A stretch of DNA of 44,486 nucleotides from Streptomyces sp. UW30. GTDB lineage: Bacteria; Actinomycetota; Actinomycetes; Streptomycetales; Streptomycetaceae. Positions 1 through 8,831 of this stretch are shown one piece after another. Where the stretch lies: positions 2,179,030 to 2,223,515 of the forward strand of contig NZ_RDBN01000037.1 of NCBI RefSeq assembly GCF_008042075.1, in the 5' to 3' direction. Each line of letters opens with the position of its first letter. Positions within the stretch are counted from its first letter, which is position 1. The position numbers and the translations under genes are program-made. The notes under the pieces were generated by a model. The model was not told where the DNA came from. It made no database searches and saw only the letters and a list, made by a program, of their open reading frames with translations.

Positions 1-221
1 CTCTGTGTGCACAACTTCGCGCGCTTCGCGCAGCCCACCGAGCTCGACCTGCGCGAGAGCTCGACCTGCGCGAGTTCAGCGGACGGCACCCGGTCGAACT
101 GTTCGGCGGCGTGCGATTCCCGGCCATCGGCGAACTGCCGTATCTGCTGACCCTCGGGGGCCACGGCTTCTACTGGTTCCGGCTCACCCGAGTCGCATCC
201 CGCATCGGCAGACGACTTTGA
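1..221 (+). pseudogene. treS: Trehalose synthase/maltosyltransferase-type GH13 enzyme, 3' end, frameshifted
   Basis: This is the C-terminal end of a GH13 protein that enters from the left edge. The frame beginning at base 1 reads LCVHNFARFAQPTELDLRE, typical of the C-terminal beta-domain of TreS. A perfect 17-bp tandem duplication (41-57 and 58-74) then shifts the frame, which stops at 148-150. Skipping one copy restores the expected tail (REFSGRHPVELFGG, then GELPYLLTLGGHGFYWF) to a TGA at 219-221, just before the pep2 ribosome site. TreS interconverts maltose and trehalose and feeds maltokinase and GlgE. The order treS-pep2-glgB is the classical actinobacterial arrangement. I infer that the intact gene ended at 221. 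Whether the duplication is real or a contig-edge sequencing error cannot be told here. Confidence 0.8.
41..74. repeat. Perfect 17-bp tandem duplication inside treS
   Basis: The unit agctcgacctgcgcgag occurs twice head to tail (41-57, 58-74). Because 17 is not a multiple of three, it shifts the treS frame. Removing either copy restores a conserved C-terminus. Confidence 0.95.
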
Positions 222-262
222 GCGTGAGCTTCGAGCGTGTGCCGAGGAAAGGACGCGTCACC

Positions 263-1624
263 ATGCAGAAGACCGCATCTCCCCGACCCACCCGTACGGT
301 CGACGCCAGCCCGATGGCCTCCCTGGCCGGGCTCCTGCGCGAGTGGCTGCCACGGCAGCGCTGGTTCGCGGGCAAGGACCGGCCCGTCACGGACCTCGCG
401 CTGCTGTCGATGACGGAGCTGTTCCCGGGCTGTCTGCATCTGCTGGTGCACGCCGGTCACTCGGCGGTGCCCTCGCCCGGCGGCGCTCCCCCGGCCGGCG
501 ACTGCTACCAGCTGCTGCTCGGCGTGCGGCAGCATCTGTCGCCGCGCCTCGGGAAGGCACTCATCGGCCGTGCGGAGGAAGGGCCGCTGGCCGGTCTGAC
601 GGTCTTCGACGCGCTGCAGGACCCCCGCTCGGCCCAGCTGCTCCTGGACCGGCTGCGGCACCCCGGCACCGCCGGACCGCTGCGCTTCGAGGCCGACCCG
701 TCGGTGTCGCTGCCGGTCGGGCTCGTGCCGCGGCTGCTGGACGCCGAGCAGTCCAACTCCTCGCTGGTGTACGGCGACGCGTTCATCCTGAAGCTGTTCC
801 GGCGCATCCAGCCCGGCGTCAATCCGGACCTGGAGCTGTCCGGCGCGCTGGCCCAGGAGGGCTGCGGTCGGGTGCCGGCGCCGGTGGCGTGGTTCCGGAC
901 GACGCACCCCTGGGAGGCGACGCTCGGCGTGCTCCAGCCGTTCCTGCGTGGCGCCTCCGACGGCTGGACGCTGGCGCTGGGCGCGCTCGCCTCGGGTGAC
1001 GACTTCACCGCGCAGGCCCGTCAGCTGGGGCGGGCGACGGCGGAGGTGCACCTGGCGCTGGCCTCGGCCTTCCCCTCCAGGGCCCACGCCGAGAACGGCC
1101 GTACCGCGGCGGCGATGACCGAACGCCTGGAGCTCGCCGCGCACTTCGTCCCCGCCCTGCAGCCCTACGTCCCGGGCCTGCGCACCGCCTTCGGCGCCCT
1201 CGCCGCCTGCGATCCCGGGCCGCCCGCCCAGCGCATCCACGGCGACCTGCACCTGGGGCAGGTGCTGCGGGCCGACCGGGAGTGGTTCGTCATCGACTTC
1301 GAGGGCGAGCCGTCCCGCCCGCTCGCCGAGCGCCGCGGCGTGCACTCCCCGGTGCGGGACATCGCCGGCATGCTCCGCTCCTTCGACTACGCCGCCCGCC
1401 AGCGCCGGCCTTGGCGTCCGGAGTGGGCGCGCCGCTGCCGGGAGGCCTACTGCGCGGGCTATGCCGCCCGCGCCGGATGGGACCCGCGCACGAAGCACGG
1501 GTTGCTCCGTGCCTACGAAACCGACCGCGCCGTGTACGAGGTGCTGTACGAGGCCCGGCACCGACCCGACTGGTTGCCCGTACCGATGGCGGCGATCGAA
1601 CGCCTCGCCGTGAGAGGAGCCTGA
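263..1624 (+). CDS. pep2: Maltokinase (maltose 1-phosphotransferase)
   Basis: The 453-residue protein phosphorylates maltose with ATP to maltose-1-phosphate, the donor used by GlgE for alpha-1,4-glucan synthesis. The N-terminal cap contains LREWLPRQRWFAGKDRPV, a signature of Pep2/Mak. The kinase core has the phosphotransfer loop IHGDLHLGQVL and the metal-binding VIDFEGEPSRPLAERR in the C-terminal half. The ATG at 263 follows GAGGAAAGG with about ten bases of spacing. The frame is open upstream, but that part overlaps treS and has no family similarity. The gene lies between treS and glgB, only 4 bp before glgB, so the three are probably co-transcribed. Length is normal for the family. The identification is firm from motifs plus context. 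Confidence 0.93.
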   Translation: MQKTASPRPTRTVDASPMASLAGLLREWLPRQRWFAGKDRPVTDLALLSMTELFPGCLHLLVHAGHSAVPSPGGAPPAGDCYQLLLGVRQHLSPRLGKALIGRAEEGPLAGLTVFDALQDPRSAQLLLDRLRHPGTAGPLRFEADPSVSLPVGLVPRLLDAEQSNSSLVYGDAFILKLFRRIQPGVNPDLELSGALAQEGCGRVPAPVAWFRTTHPWEATLGVLQPFLRGASDGWTLALGALASGDDFTAQARQLGRATAEVHLALASAFPSRAHAENGRTAAAMTERLELAAHFVPALQPYVPGLRTAFGALAACDPGPPAQRIHGDLHLGQVLRADREWFVIDFEGEPSRPLAERRGVHSPVRDIAGMLRSFDYAARQRRPWRPEWARRCREAYCAGYAARAGWDPRTKHGLLRAYETDRAVYEVLYEARHRPDWLPVPMAAIERLAVRGA

Positions 1625-1628
1625 CCCC

Positions 1629-3848
1629 ATGGCCCTGCACGAGACCTCGCGCCCCGAGTCGGCCGGAGGGCCTCCCCGGCACACCGCCGCGCCGTCCCTC
1701 GACCCGGCCGAGCGTGACCGCCTGCTGTCGGGCGCACACCACGATCCGCACGCGCTGCTCGGGGCGCATCCGGTCCCGGGCGGGATCGCGTTGCGGGCGC
1801 TGCGTCCGTTCGCGCGAGCGGTGAGTGTCGTGGTCGACGGCGAGCGCACCGCGCTGGTCTCGGAGGGCGGCGGCCTGTTCTCGGCCGTACTGCCGCTGGA
1901 CGCGATCCCCTCCTACACGCTGCTCGTGTCGTACGAGGAGGACGGGTCCGACGAGCGCGAGGTCCACGACCCTTACCGCTTCCTGCCGGCCCTCGGCGAG
2001 CTCGACCTGCACCTCATCCGCGAGGGACGGCACGAGCAGCTGTGGAAGGCGCTCGGCGCCGAGCCGATGACCCATCAGGGCGTGGCCGGCACCCGCTTCA
2101 CCGTGTGGGCGCCGAACGCCCAGGGTGTACGGGTCGCCGGGGACTTCACCTGCTGGGACGGGACGGCGTTCCCGATGCGGTCGCTCGGCGCGTCCGGGGT
2201 GTGGGAGGTGTTCCTGCCGGACATCGGCGAGGGCACCCGGTACAAGTTCGAGATCACCTCCCGCTACGGCCACCGCTTCCTCAAGGCCGACCCGATGGCG
2301 CGCCGCGCGGAGGTCCCGCCGGACACCGCGTCGATCGTGCACGCCTCGCACTACGCGTGGGGCGACGAGCAGTGGATGACGCACCGGGGTGACGTGCCGG
2401 TGCACCAGGCTCCCTTCTCGGTCTACGAGGTCCATCTGCCGTCCTGGCGGCCAGGACTGACGTACCGCGAACTCGCCGAGGAGCTGCCCGCGTACGTCAA
2501 CTACCTCGGCTTCACGCACGTCGAGCTCATGCCGGTGGCGCAGCATCCGTTCGCCGGTTCCTGGGGCTATCAGGTCACCGGCTTCTACGCGCCGACCTCG
2601 CGGCTCGGCACGCCCGACGACTTCAAGTACCTGGTCGACGCCCTGCACCGGGCCGGCATCGGCGTCATCGTGGACTGGGTGCCGGCCCACTTCCCCAAGG
2701 ACGACTGGGCGCTGGCCCGCTTCGACGGGGACCCGCTGTACGAGCCCGGGGACGCGCGGCGGGCCGAGCATCCGGACTGGGGGACGTTCGAGTTCGACTT
2801 CGGGCGCACCGAGGTACGCAACTTCCTCGTCGCCAACGCCACGTACTGGTGCGAGGAGTTCCACATCGACGGGCTGCGCGTGGACGCCGTCGCCTCCATG
2901 CTCTACCTCGACTACTCGCGGGACTCCGGGCAGTGGTCGCCGAACGTGTTCGGCGGGCGGGAGGACCTGGACGCGATGGCGTTCCTCCAGGAGATGAACG
3001 CGACCGTGTACCGGCGCAACCCCGGGGTCGTGACGATCGCGGAGGAGTCGACGGCCTGGGACGGGGTGACCCGGCCGACCGAAAGCGGCGGGCTCGGGTT
3101 CGGGCTGAAGTGGAACATGGGCTGGATGCACGACTCGCTGGAGTACATCGCCAAGGAGCCGGTGCACCGCAAGTACCACCACAACGAGATGACGTTCTCG
3201 ATGGTGTACGCCTATAGCGAGAACTACGTCCTGCCCATCTCCCACGACGAGGTCGTCCACGGCAAGCAGGCGCTTGTCTCCAAGATGCCGGGCGACTGGT
3301 GGCAGCGCCGCGCCAACCATCGCGCGTATCTGGGCTTCATGTGGGCACATCCCGGCAAGCAACTGCTCTTCATGGGGCAGGAGTTCGCACAGGGCGCCGA
3401 GTGGTCGCAGGAGCACGGGCCGGAGTGGTGGCTGCTCGATGAGGGGTACGCGTCGGCGGGCGACCATCGGGGCGTGCGGGACCTGGTCGCCGAGCTCAAC
3501 GCGCGCTACCGGGCGACCCCGGCCCTGTGGGAGCGGGACACCGACCCCGGTGGCTTCCAGTGGGTGCTCGGGGACGCGGCCGACGACAACGTGTTCGCCT
3601 TCCTCCGCCACGGCACCGACGGCGACCCGCTGCTCGCTGTCTCCAACTTCTCCCCGGTCGTCCGCCACGACTACCGGCTCTGGGCGCCGGACCACGTCGT
3701 CGCCTGGCAGGAGACCCTCAACACCGACGCCGCACGCTACGGCGGTGGGGACGTCACCAACCCCGATCCCGTGAAGCCGGAGGACGGACATATCCACCTG
3801 ACGCTGCCGCCGCTGGCGACAGTGTGGCTGCAGCCGTACAGGATGTGA
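1629..3848 (+). CDS. glgB: 1,4-alpha-glucan branching enzyme (GH13_9)
   Basis: The 739-residue enzyme introduces alpha-1,6 branches into alpha-glucan. An N-terminal stretch (LLSGAHHDPHALLGAHP) and a CBM48-like module (GTRFTVWAPNAQGVRVAGDF) precede the GH13 barrel. The catalytic residues are visible: the nucleophile Asp near 419 in DGLRVDAVASM, the acid Glu near 472 in TIAEES, and the stabilising Asp near 540 in LPISHDEVVHG. The start ATG at 1629 lies 4 bp after pep2, with AGGAGC upstream. Length matches actinobacterial GlgB, which carries an extended N-terminus. With treS and pep2 it completes the maltose-1-phosphate pathway; glgE presumably lies left of the window. Confidence 0.96.
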   Translation: MALHETSRPESAGGPPRHTAAPSLDPAERDRLLSGAHHDPHALLGAHPVPGGIALRALRPFARAVSVVVDGERTALVSEGGGLFSAVLPLDAIPSYTLLVSYEEDGSDEREVHDPYRFLPALGELDLHLIREGRHEQLWKALGAEPMTHQGVAGTRFTVWAPNAQGVRVAGDFTCWDGTAFPMRSLGASGVWEVFLPDIGEGTRYKFEITSRYGHRFLKADPMARRAEVPPDTASIVHASHYAWGDEQWMTHRGDVPVHQAPFSVYEVHLPSWRPGLTYRELAEELPAYVNYLGFTHVELMPVAQHPFAGSWGYQVTGFYAPTSRLGTPDDFKYLVDALHRAGIGVIVDWVPAHFPKDDWALARFDGDPLYEPGDARRAEHPDWGTFEFDFGRTEVRNFLVANATYWCEEFHIDGLRVDAVASMLYLDYSRDSGQWSPNVFGGREDLDAMAFLQEMNATVYRRNPGVVTIAEESTAWDGVTRPTESGGLGFGLKWNMGWMHDSLEYIAKEPVHRKYHHNEMTFSMVYAYSENYVLPISHDEVVHGKQALVSKMPGDWWQRRANHRAYLGFMWAHPGKQLLFMGQEFAQGAEWSQEHGPEWWLLDEGYASAGDHRGVRDLVAELNARYRATPALWERDTDPGGFQWVLGDAADDNVFAFLRHGTDGDPLLAVSNFSPVVRHDYRLWAPDHVVAWQETLNTDAARYGGGDVTNPDPVKPEDGHIHLTLPPLATVWLQPYRM

Positions 3849-3961
3849 CGCCCGAGTTCTCCGTTCCCGACACCATCCGGTCTCAGCTGGGCTAGATTCG
3901 GGCAGCGCCGATAACGGTACTCATCGGTGACGTCACACCCGGTACACAACTGGAGCAGTGC

Positions 3962-5869
3962 ATGCGCGACCACGGCCTCGCTCCGCCCACCGTCACGCCC
4001 CTGTCCGGCGGGCTCGCCGACAGCGTCTTCGAAACGGCGGCCGTCAACCCCACCTTGCCGATGCTCGCGCGGCGTCCCGACCCCTCCTCCACGGCCTGGG
4101 AGGAGGTGACCGCCGCCGAACTGCGCGACGAAGTCACCGATCTGGCCAAGGGGCTGATCGCGTCCGGCATCTCACCGGGCCACCGCGTGGCCATCATGGC
4201 GCGCACCCGGTACGAGTGGACGGTACTCAGTCACGCGCTGTGGGCGGTGGGCGCCGAGGTGGTCCCGATCTATCCGACGTCGTCGCGTGACCAGGTCGAG
4301 TGGATCCTGCGGGACGCCGAGTGCGTGGGCGTGGTGGTCGAGGACGAGCAGGCGGTCATGACGGTCGGGTCCGTGTGCGGATCGCTGCCGCGACTGCGCC
4401 ACGTCTGGCAGCTGGACGCGGGAGGACTCGCGCAACTGGTGGAGCGCGGCGAGTTCGTCCCGCTCACCACGGTCGAGTCGCTGCGCCGCATCGTGCTGCC
4501 GGACTCCACCGCCGCGGTCATGTACACCTCCGGCACGACGGGCCGCCCCCTGGGCTGCGCCCTGAGTCACCGCGGGCTGGCGAGCCCCAGCGACACGCTC
4601 CTCGCGGGCTGGGGCCACACCGTGATCCCGCCCGGCGAGCGGCAGGCGTCGGTCCTGGCCTTCCTGCCCTTCTCCCATGTGTACGGCCTGCTGGTGCAGG
4701 CTCTGTGCATCCGCGGCGGCATGGTGATGGGGCACGAGCCCGACCTGAGCGAGGCGGCGCTGTCGGCGGCGCTGCGCACCTTCCGGCCGACCTGGTTCTG
4801 CGCCGTACCGTCGATCTTCGAGAAGATCTACAAGAACTTCCTGCGCGCGGCCCAACAGGCGGGCCGTGGCGCATTGTTCGAGCGTGCCGCCGACACCGCC
4901 CGGGACTTCGCCGCGGCGCTGGAACGGCACCGGCTGGGCGGCGGACCCGGACCCGGGTTCGATCTGCGGCTGCAACACGCCCTGTACGAGCGGACGGTGT
5001 ACCGCAAGCTGCGGGCCGCGCTCGGCGGCCGAGTGTGCCGGGCGACGTCCGGCGGCTCGTCCCTGAACCGCGAACTCTCCCTGTTCTACGAGGGCATCGG
5101 CATCTACGTGAACGATGCCTACGGCCTCACCGAGACCTGCGGCGGGGTGACGGCGCAGCCGGAGGGCCGGGAGATGTCGGGGACGGTCGGGCAGGCCCTG
5201 CCGGGCATGGACATCCGGGTGGCCGACGACGGGGAGATCCTGGTGCGCGGGCCTTCCGTGTTCCAGGGCTACGTCAACGACGAGGCCTCGACGCGGGCCG
5301 CGCTGTACGGCGGCTGGCTGGCCACCGGGGATCTCGGGCGGCTGGACTCCGACGGCTATCTGACGATCACGGGGCGCAAGAAGGACATCATCATCACGAG
5401 CAGCGGCAAGAGCGTCTCCCCGGCGCTCCTGGAGCAGCGTCTGAGGATGCATCCGCTCGTCCACCAGGCGGTGGTCGTGGGCGACAACCGGCCCTGTTTC
5501 GGGGCCCTGATCACCCTGGATCCCGACTTCCTGGCCTACTGGCGCGAGTCCCTCGCCGTGCGCAGCGACGCCCGCATGCGGGTGGCGCGCGAGGAGAACG
5601 CGCTGCGCGAGGAGGTCGCGCGGGCCGTGGCGGCCGCCAACAGCGCGGTGTCGCGCTCGGAGTCCATCCGGGTCTTCCGGGTGCTGCCCGAGCCGTTCGA
5701 CGTTGCCCGTGGTCTGCTGACGCCGTCGATGAAGCTGCGCCGGGACGAGATCGTGCGGCACTACGCGCTCCAGATCGAGGCGATGTACCAGGCCCGCTCG
5801 CGCGCTCCCCGGGAGCAGCTGGCGGAGGAGTTCGCGCACTGGGACGACACGGACAACGTCTTCGGCTGA
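3962..5869 (+). CDS. AMP-dependent synthetase / long-chain fatty acid-CoA ligase-like protein
   Basis: This 635-residue ANL-superfamily protein resembles FadD-type ligases that form acyl-adenylate and then acyl-CoA. The phosphate-binding motif at residues 188-199 reads YTSGTTGRPLGC. The later motifs YGLTETCGGVT, ATGDLGRLDSDGYLTITGRK and the C-terminal LTPSMKLRRDEI (adenylation Lys near 591) are present. The usual Lys of the P-loop (TGxPKG) is Leu at 197, which is unusual, but the C-terminal catalytic Lys is retained. The ATG at 3962 follows TGGAG at about six bases. It stands alone, 113 bp after glgB and convergent with the next gene. The substrate cannot be read from the sequence; a fatty acid is the likely class. 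Confidence 0.88.
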   Translation: MRDHGLAPPTVTPLSGGLADSVFETAAVNPTLPMLARRPDPSSTAWEEVTAAELRDEVTDLAKGLIASGISPGHRVAIMARTRYEWTVLSHALWAVGAEVVPIYPTSSRDQVEWILRDAECVGVVVEDEQAVMTVGSVCGSLPRLRHVWQLDAGGLAQLVERGEFVPLTTVESLRRIVLPDSTAAVMYTSGTTGRPLGCALSHRGLASPSDTLLAGWGHTVIPPGERQASVLAFLPFSHVYGLLVQALCIRGGMVMGHEPDLSEAALSAALRTFRPTWFCAVPSIFEKIYKNFLRAAQQAGRGALFERAADTARDFAAALERHRLGGGPGPGFDLRLQHALYERTVYRKLRAALGGRVCRATSGGSSLNRELSLFYEGIGIYVNDAYGLTETCGGVTAQPEGREMSGTVGQALPGMDIRVADDGEILVRGPSVFQGYVNDEASTRAALYGGWLATGDLGRLDSDGYLTITGRKKDIIITSSGKSVSPALLEQRLRMHPLVHQAVVVGDNRPCFGALITLDPDFLAYWRESLAVRSDARMRVAREENALREEVARAVAAANSAVSRSESIRVFRVLPEPFDVARGLLTPSMKLRRDEIVRHYALQIEAMYQARSRAPREQLAEEFAHWDDTDNVFG

Positions 5870-5885
5870 GGGGGCATGGCGCGGC

Positions 5886-6437
5886 CTATTCGCCCGTCGT
5901 GAGCCGTACGACGTTCGAGCGTTCCCCGAGGACGAAGGCGCGGACGCGGTACGCGGCGTGCCGTTCGTCGGGCAGGGGGACGAAGTCGGTGGCCTCGGTG
6001 TCCGGGGCGAGGACGGCGACGGGGTCGTAGCGCTCGCCGTCCTTCTTGCGGATCTCCAGGAGGTAGCCGTCCTCGCCCGTGGAGTCGTCGCTCCAGGTGA
6101 GGCGGATGCCGTCCGGCCGGTCGGTGAGGTGCGGCCGGGCGGTGGGGCCCCGGTACGACGTCAGCCGGTAGTGGAAGGTGGTGTGCGGCATGAGGTCGGG
6201 GTGGCGGTAGCTCCTCACCTGGGGTGCGAGGTACTGGAGGACCGTGTAGGGGCCGTCCTTCTCGGTCGCGAACTCCAGGACGTGGCCCGCGATTCCGGTC
6301 CGCTCGTCCTGCCAGTTCAGGTCGATGTCGGTGGGTGTCGTGAGGGCACCCCGCAGCGGCTGTTCCGTGCCGGCCGAGCAGGCCGGCAGCGCCAGGACCA
6401 GCGCTGCCGACACCGCGATACGCGCCTTTCCTCGCAT
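5886..6437 (-). CDS. Fibronectin type III-like secreted lipoprotein
   Basis: The 183-residue protein begins MRGKARIAVSAALVLALPAC, a lipoprotein signal with the lipidated Cys at 20. The mature part contains two similar beta-rich segments (DIDLNWQDERTGIAGHVLEF and GIRLTWSDDSTGEDGYLLEI), the pattern of tandem Fn3 repeats. It should be anchored outside the membrane. The start at 6437 is 10 bp downstream of the preceding minus-strand gene, indicating one operon. No catalytic residues are seen, so a binding or adaptor role is only a guess. The frame is open further upstream but that would run through the neighbouring gene. Confidence 0.78.
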   Translation of the reverse strand: MRGKARIAVSAALVLALPACSAGTEQPLRGALTTPTDIDLNWQDERTGIAGHVLEFATEKDGPYTVLQYLAPQVRSYRHPDLMPHTTFHYRLTSYRGPTARPHLTDRPDGIRLTWSDDSTGEDGYLLEIRKKDGERYDPVAVLAPDTEATDFVPLPDERHAAYRVRAFVLGERSNVVRLTTGE

Positions 6438-6447
6438 ACGACGGCCG

Positions 6448-7050
6448 CTACTTCCGCCAGAAGCGGACGTTGCTCCACTCCACGGTGGCCGTCCCGTTGC
6501 CGCTGCTGGTGCGGTAGGCGCCGAACTTGTCGTAGAAGCTGCCGCCGGGGCTGTCGTAGGTGTGCTTGAGCGAGCCGTTGATGTAGGTGCGGTGTTCGAC
6601 GCCGACCTGGTGGACCGTGTTGACGCGGACCGTCGCGCCGACCGTCCCGGCGTTGGACAGCGTGGTGCCGCCGTGCACCGCGTACAGCCGGCCGCCGCGT
6701 TCGACGGCGAGCATGAAGTACGGGCCGGAGCCCGACTCGTGGAAGGTCTGCTTGAGGCTGATCCGGGTGCCGCTGAGGCCGGTGATGCGGAAGTAGCCCT
6801 CGAACTGGCGCGTTCCGCCGGTGTAGGTGGCATAGCGTCGTTCAGCCCGTTGGTCACCGCTGGCGGTGGAGCAGGTGAGCCGGAACGTCAGGCCGTCGAT
6901 CTGGCCGCAGCCCCGCTCCTGCTCGGTGAAGCTGGGTGAGACGGACTGCCAGCCCCCGGGCTCGACTTCGGCGAAGGCGTGCGGCGCGGTGAGCAACGAC
7001 GTGGCGCACAGCGCCGTGGTGACGGTGAGGGTGCGCAGGCTTGGGCGCAT
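6448..7050 (-). CDS. Secreted concanavalin A-like (polysaccharide-lyase/lectin fold) protein
   Basis: The 200-residue protein starts with a Sec signal (LTVTTALCATSLLTAPHAFA, likely cleavage after AFA near residue 27). The mature region is beta-rich and ends with SFYDKFGAYRTSSGNGTATV and WSNVRFWRK. This KFGAYR strand pattern is typical of alginate/glucuronan lyase-like jelly-roll proteins (PL7/PL20 type). I therefore infer a carbohydrate-binding or carbohydrate-cleaving extracellular protein, without being able to confirm catalytic residues. It is followed after 10 bp by an Fn3-like lipoprotein on the same strand, so the two probably work together at the cell surface. A palindrome lies upstream at 7093-7108. 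Confidence 0.72.
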   Translation of the reverse strand: MRPSLRTLTVTTALCATSLLTAPHAFAEVEPGGWQSVSPSFTEQERGCGQIDGLTFRLTCSTASGDQRAERRYATYTGGTRQFEGYFRITGLSGTRISLKQTFHESGSGPYFMLAVERGGRLYAVHGGTTLSNAGTVGATVRVNTVHQVGVEHRTYINGSLKHTYDSPGGSFYDKFGAYRTSSGNGTATVEWSNVRFWRK

Positions 7051-7092
7051 CCTGCCTCCTGTCGGACGTGGGGGATGGACCGCACCTCATTT

Positions 7093-7108
7093 GTTCATGT
7101 GTATGAAC
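7093..7108. promoter_or_regulatory. Palindrome in the 327-bp divergent intergenic region
   Basis: GTTCATGTGTATGAAC is a perfect 6-bp inverted repeat with a 4-base centre, about 45 bp before the lectin-like gene (minus strand). The surrounding 7080-7150 is AT-rich for this genome. This suggests a regulator binding site in the promoter region. Nothing else recognisable lies between 7051 and 7377. Confidence 0.45.
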
Positions 7109-7377
7109 TGCGATCCCTTATATGGATGAGCATTAGGGAAGTTAGGTTCGGACCAATGACTCGTCAAGAGATCGTGCGGACACGTCTTTCACTTCCGAAC
7201 CGGTGTGCCCCCGCGTCGGTTGGGGCAAGGTGGCTCACGACGTGTTCATCTGCCTGCCGCACCCGGCTGGCGGAACGACCGGTGGCGCGGTGGGATCGAG
7301 GCGTGCGAAGCCGCGATCCAGGGGCAGGCGAACGTCGTCGAGGCAGACCGCCTGGAGCCGCAGAAGGGATGATCACC

Positions 7378-8763
7378 GTGACACGACCCAGGATCCTGGT
7401 GGTTGGCGCAGGCTTCGCCGGAGTCGGATGCGTTCGCCGGCTGGAACGCAAACTCTCCCCCGACGAAGCCGAGATCACCTTGGTGACGCCGTCCTCCTAC
7501 CAGCTCTACCTTCCGCTTCTCCCCCAGGTCGCCTCCGGCGTCCTCACCCCTCAGTCGATCGCCGTGTCCCTGCGCCGCAGCCGCAGGTACCGCACCCGGA
7601 TCATCCCGGGCGGCGCCATCGGCGTGGACCTGGCCTCGAAGGTCTGCGTCGTCCGCACCATCACCGACAAGATCCTCAACGAGCCGTACGACTACATCGT
7701 GCTGGCCCCCGGCAGCATCACCCGGACCTTCGACATCCCGGGGCTGACCGACAACGCCTACGGCATGAAGACGCTCGCGGAGGCCGCCTACCTGCGCGAT
7801 CACGTCATCTCGCAGCTGGACCTGGCCGACGCCAGCCAGGACCCGGACGAGCGGGCGGCGCGGCTGCAGTTCGTGGTGGTCGGCGGCGGATACGCCGGTA
7901 CCGAGACCGCCGCGTGTCTGCAGATGCTGACCCACAACGCGGTCAAGCGCTATCCGCGGCTCGATCCCCACCTGATCAAGTGGCATCTGATCGACATCGC
8001 GCCGCGGCTGATGCCCGAACTCGGCGAGAAGCTCGGCAGCGACGCCCAGGAGATCCTGCGCAAGCGCGGCGTCGAGATCTCCCTCGGGGTGTCCATCGCC
8101 AAGGCGGGCCCCGAGGAGGTCACCTTCACCGACGGCCGGGCGGTGCCCACCCGCACCCTGATCTGGACCGCCGGTGTCGTCGCCAGTCCGCTGATCGGCA
8201 CCCTGGGCGCGGAGACGGTGCGGGGGCGGCTCGCGGTCACCGCTGAGATGAACCTGCCCGGGCAGGACGGAGTGTTCGCGCTCGGCGACGCCGCCGCGGT
8301 GCCCGATGTGGCCAAGGACGAGGAGGGCGCCGTCTGCCCGCCCACCGCCCAGCACGCGATGCGCCAGGGCAAGGTCGTCGCGGACAACGTCATCGCGTCC
8401 CTGCGCGACCAGCCGCTGCGGCCCTACAAGCACAAGGACCTCGGGCTGGTCGTCGACCTCGGCGGCCGCGACGCCGTCTCCAAGCCCCTCGGCGTGGAGC
8501 TGAAGGGCCTGCCCGCGATGGCCGTGGCCCGCGGGTACCACTGGTCGGCGCTGCGCACCAACGTCGCCAAGACCCGTGTCATGACGAACTGGCTGCTCAA
8601 CGCGGTCGCCGGGGACGATTTCGTGCGCACCGGTTTCCAGTCCCGCAGCCCCGCCAAGCTGAGGGACTTCGAGTTCGTCCACGCGTATCTGACGCCGGAG
8701 CAGCTGCGGTCACAGACCGGCGGGAAGGGCTCAGCCAAGGCAAACGAAGGGACGGCCGAGTGA
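7378..8763 (+). CDS. Type II NADH dehydrogenase-like FAD-dependent oxidoreductase
   Basis: The 461-residue membrane-associated flavoprotein probably transfers electrons from NADH to quinone without pumping protons. The FAD site is VVGAGFAGVG near residue 10, the NADH site VVVGGGYAGTETAA near 166, and the second FAD contact GVFALGDAAAVPD near 302. The C-terminal amphipathic part (VMTNWLLNAVAGDDF) fits membrane attachment. I chose the GTG at 7378 because AGAAGGG ends nine bases before it. An in-frame ATG at 7369 touches that ribosome site and is less likely. Length agrees with actinobacterial Ndh-2. It is monocistronic, or is followed at 68 bp by the FUSC gene. Confidence 0.87.
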   Translation: MTRPRILVVGAGFAGVGCVRRLERKLSPDEAEITLVTPSSYQLYLPLLPQVASGVLTPQSIAVSLRRSRRYRTRIIPGGAIGVDLASKVCVVRTITDKILNEPYDYIVLAPGSITRTFDIPGLTDNAYGMKTLAEAAYLRDHVISQLDLADASQDPDERAARLQFVVVGGGYAGTETAACLQMLTHNAVKRYPRLDPHLIKWHLIDIAPRLMPELGEKLGSDAQEILRKRGVEISLGVSIAKAGPEEVTFTDGRAVPTRTLIWTAGVVASPLIGTLGAETVRGRLAVTAEMNLPGQDGVFALGDAAAVPDVAKDEEGAVCPPTAQHAMRQGKVVADNVIASLRDQPLRPYKHKDLGLVVDLGGRDAVSKPLGVELKGLPAMAVARGYHWSALRTNVAKTRVMTNWLLNAVAGDDFVRTGFQSRSPAKLRDFEFVHAYLTPEQLRSQTGGKGSAKANEGTAE

Positions 8764-8831
8764 GGTGACGGTGCCGGCCGGACCGCGGTGCGCGGTGTGA
8801 GCGAGGAGAGAGCGGGAGTGAGTACGGCGGC

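Noticed and set aside
1290..3797. 835-codon open frame on the minus strand over pep2/glgB
   Set aside because: It is antisense to a clear GH13 gene, has no family-like motif, and reflects GC-rich third positions.
7369..7377. ATG at 7369 as start of the NADH dehydrogenase
   Set aside because: It directly abuts the AAGGG ribosome site; the GTG nine bases after that site is better placed.
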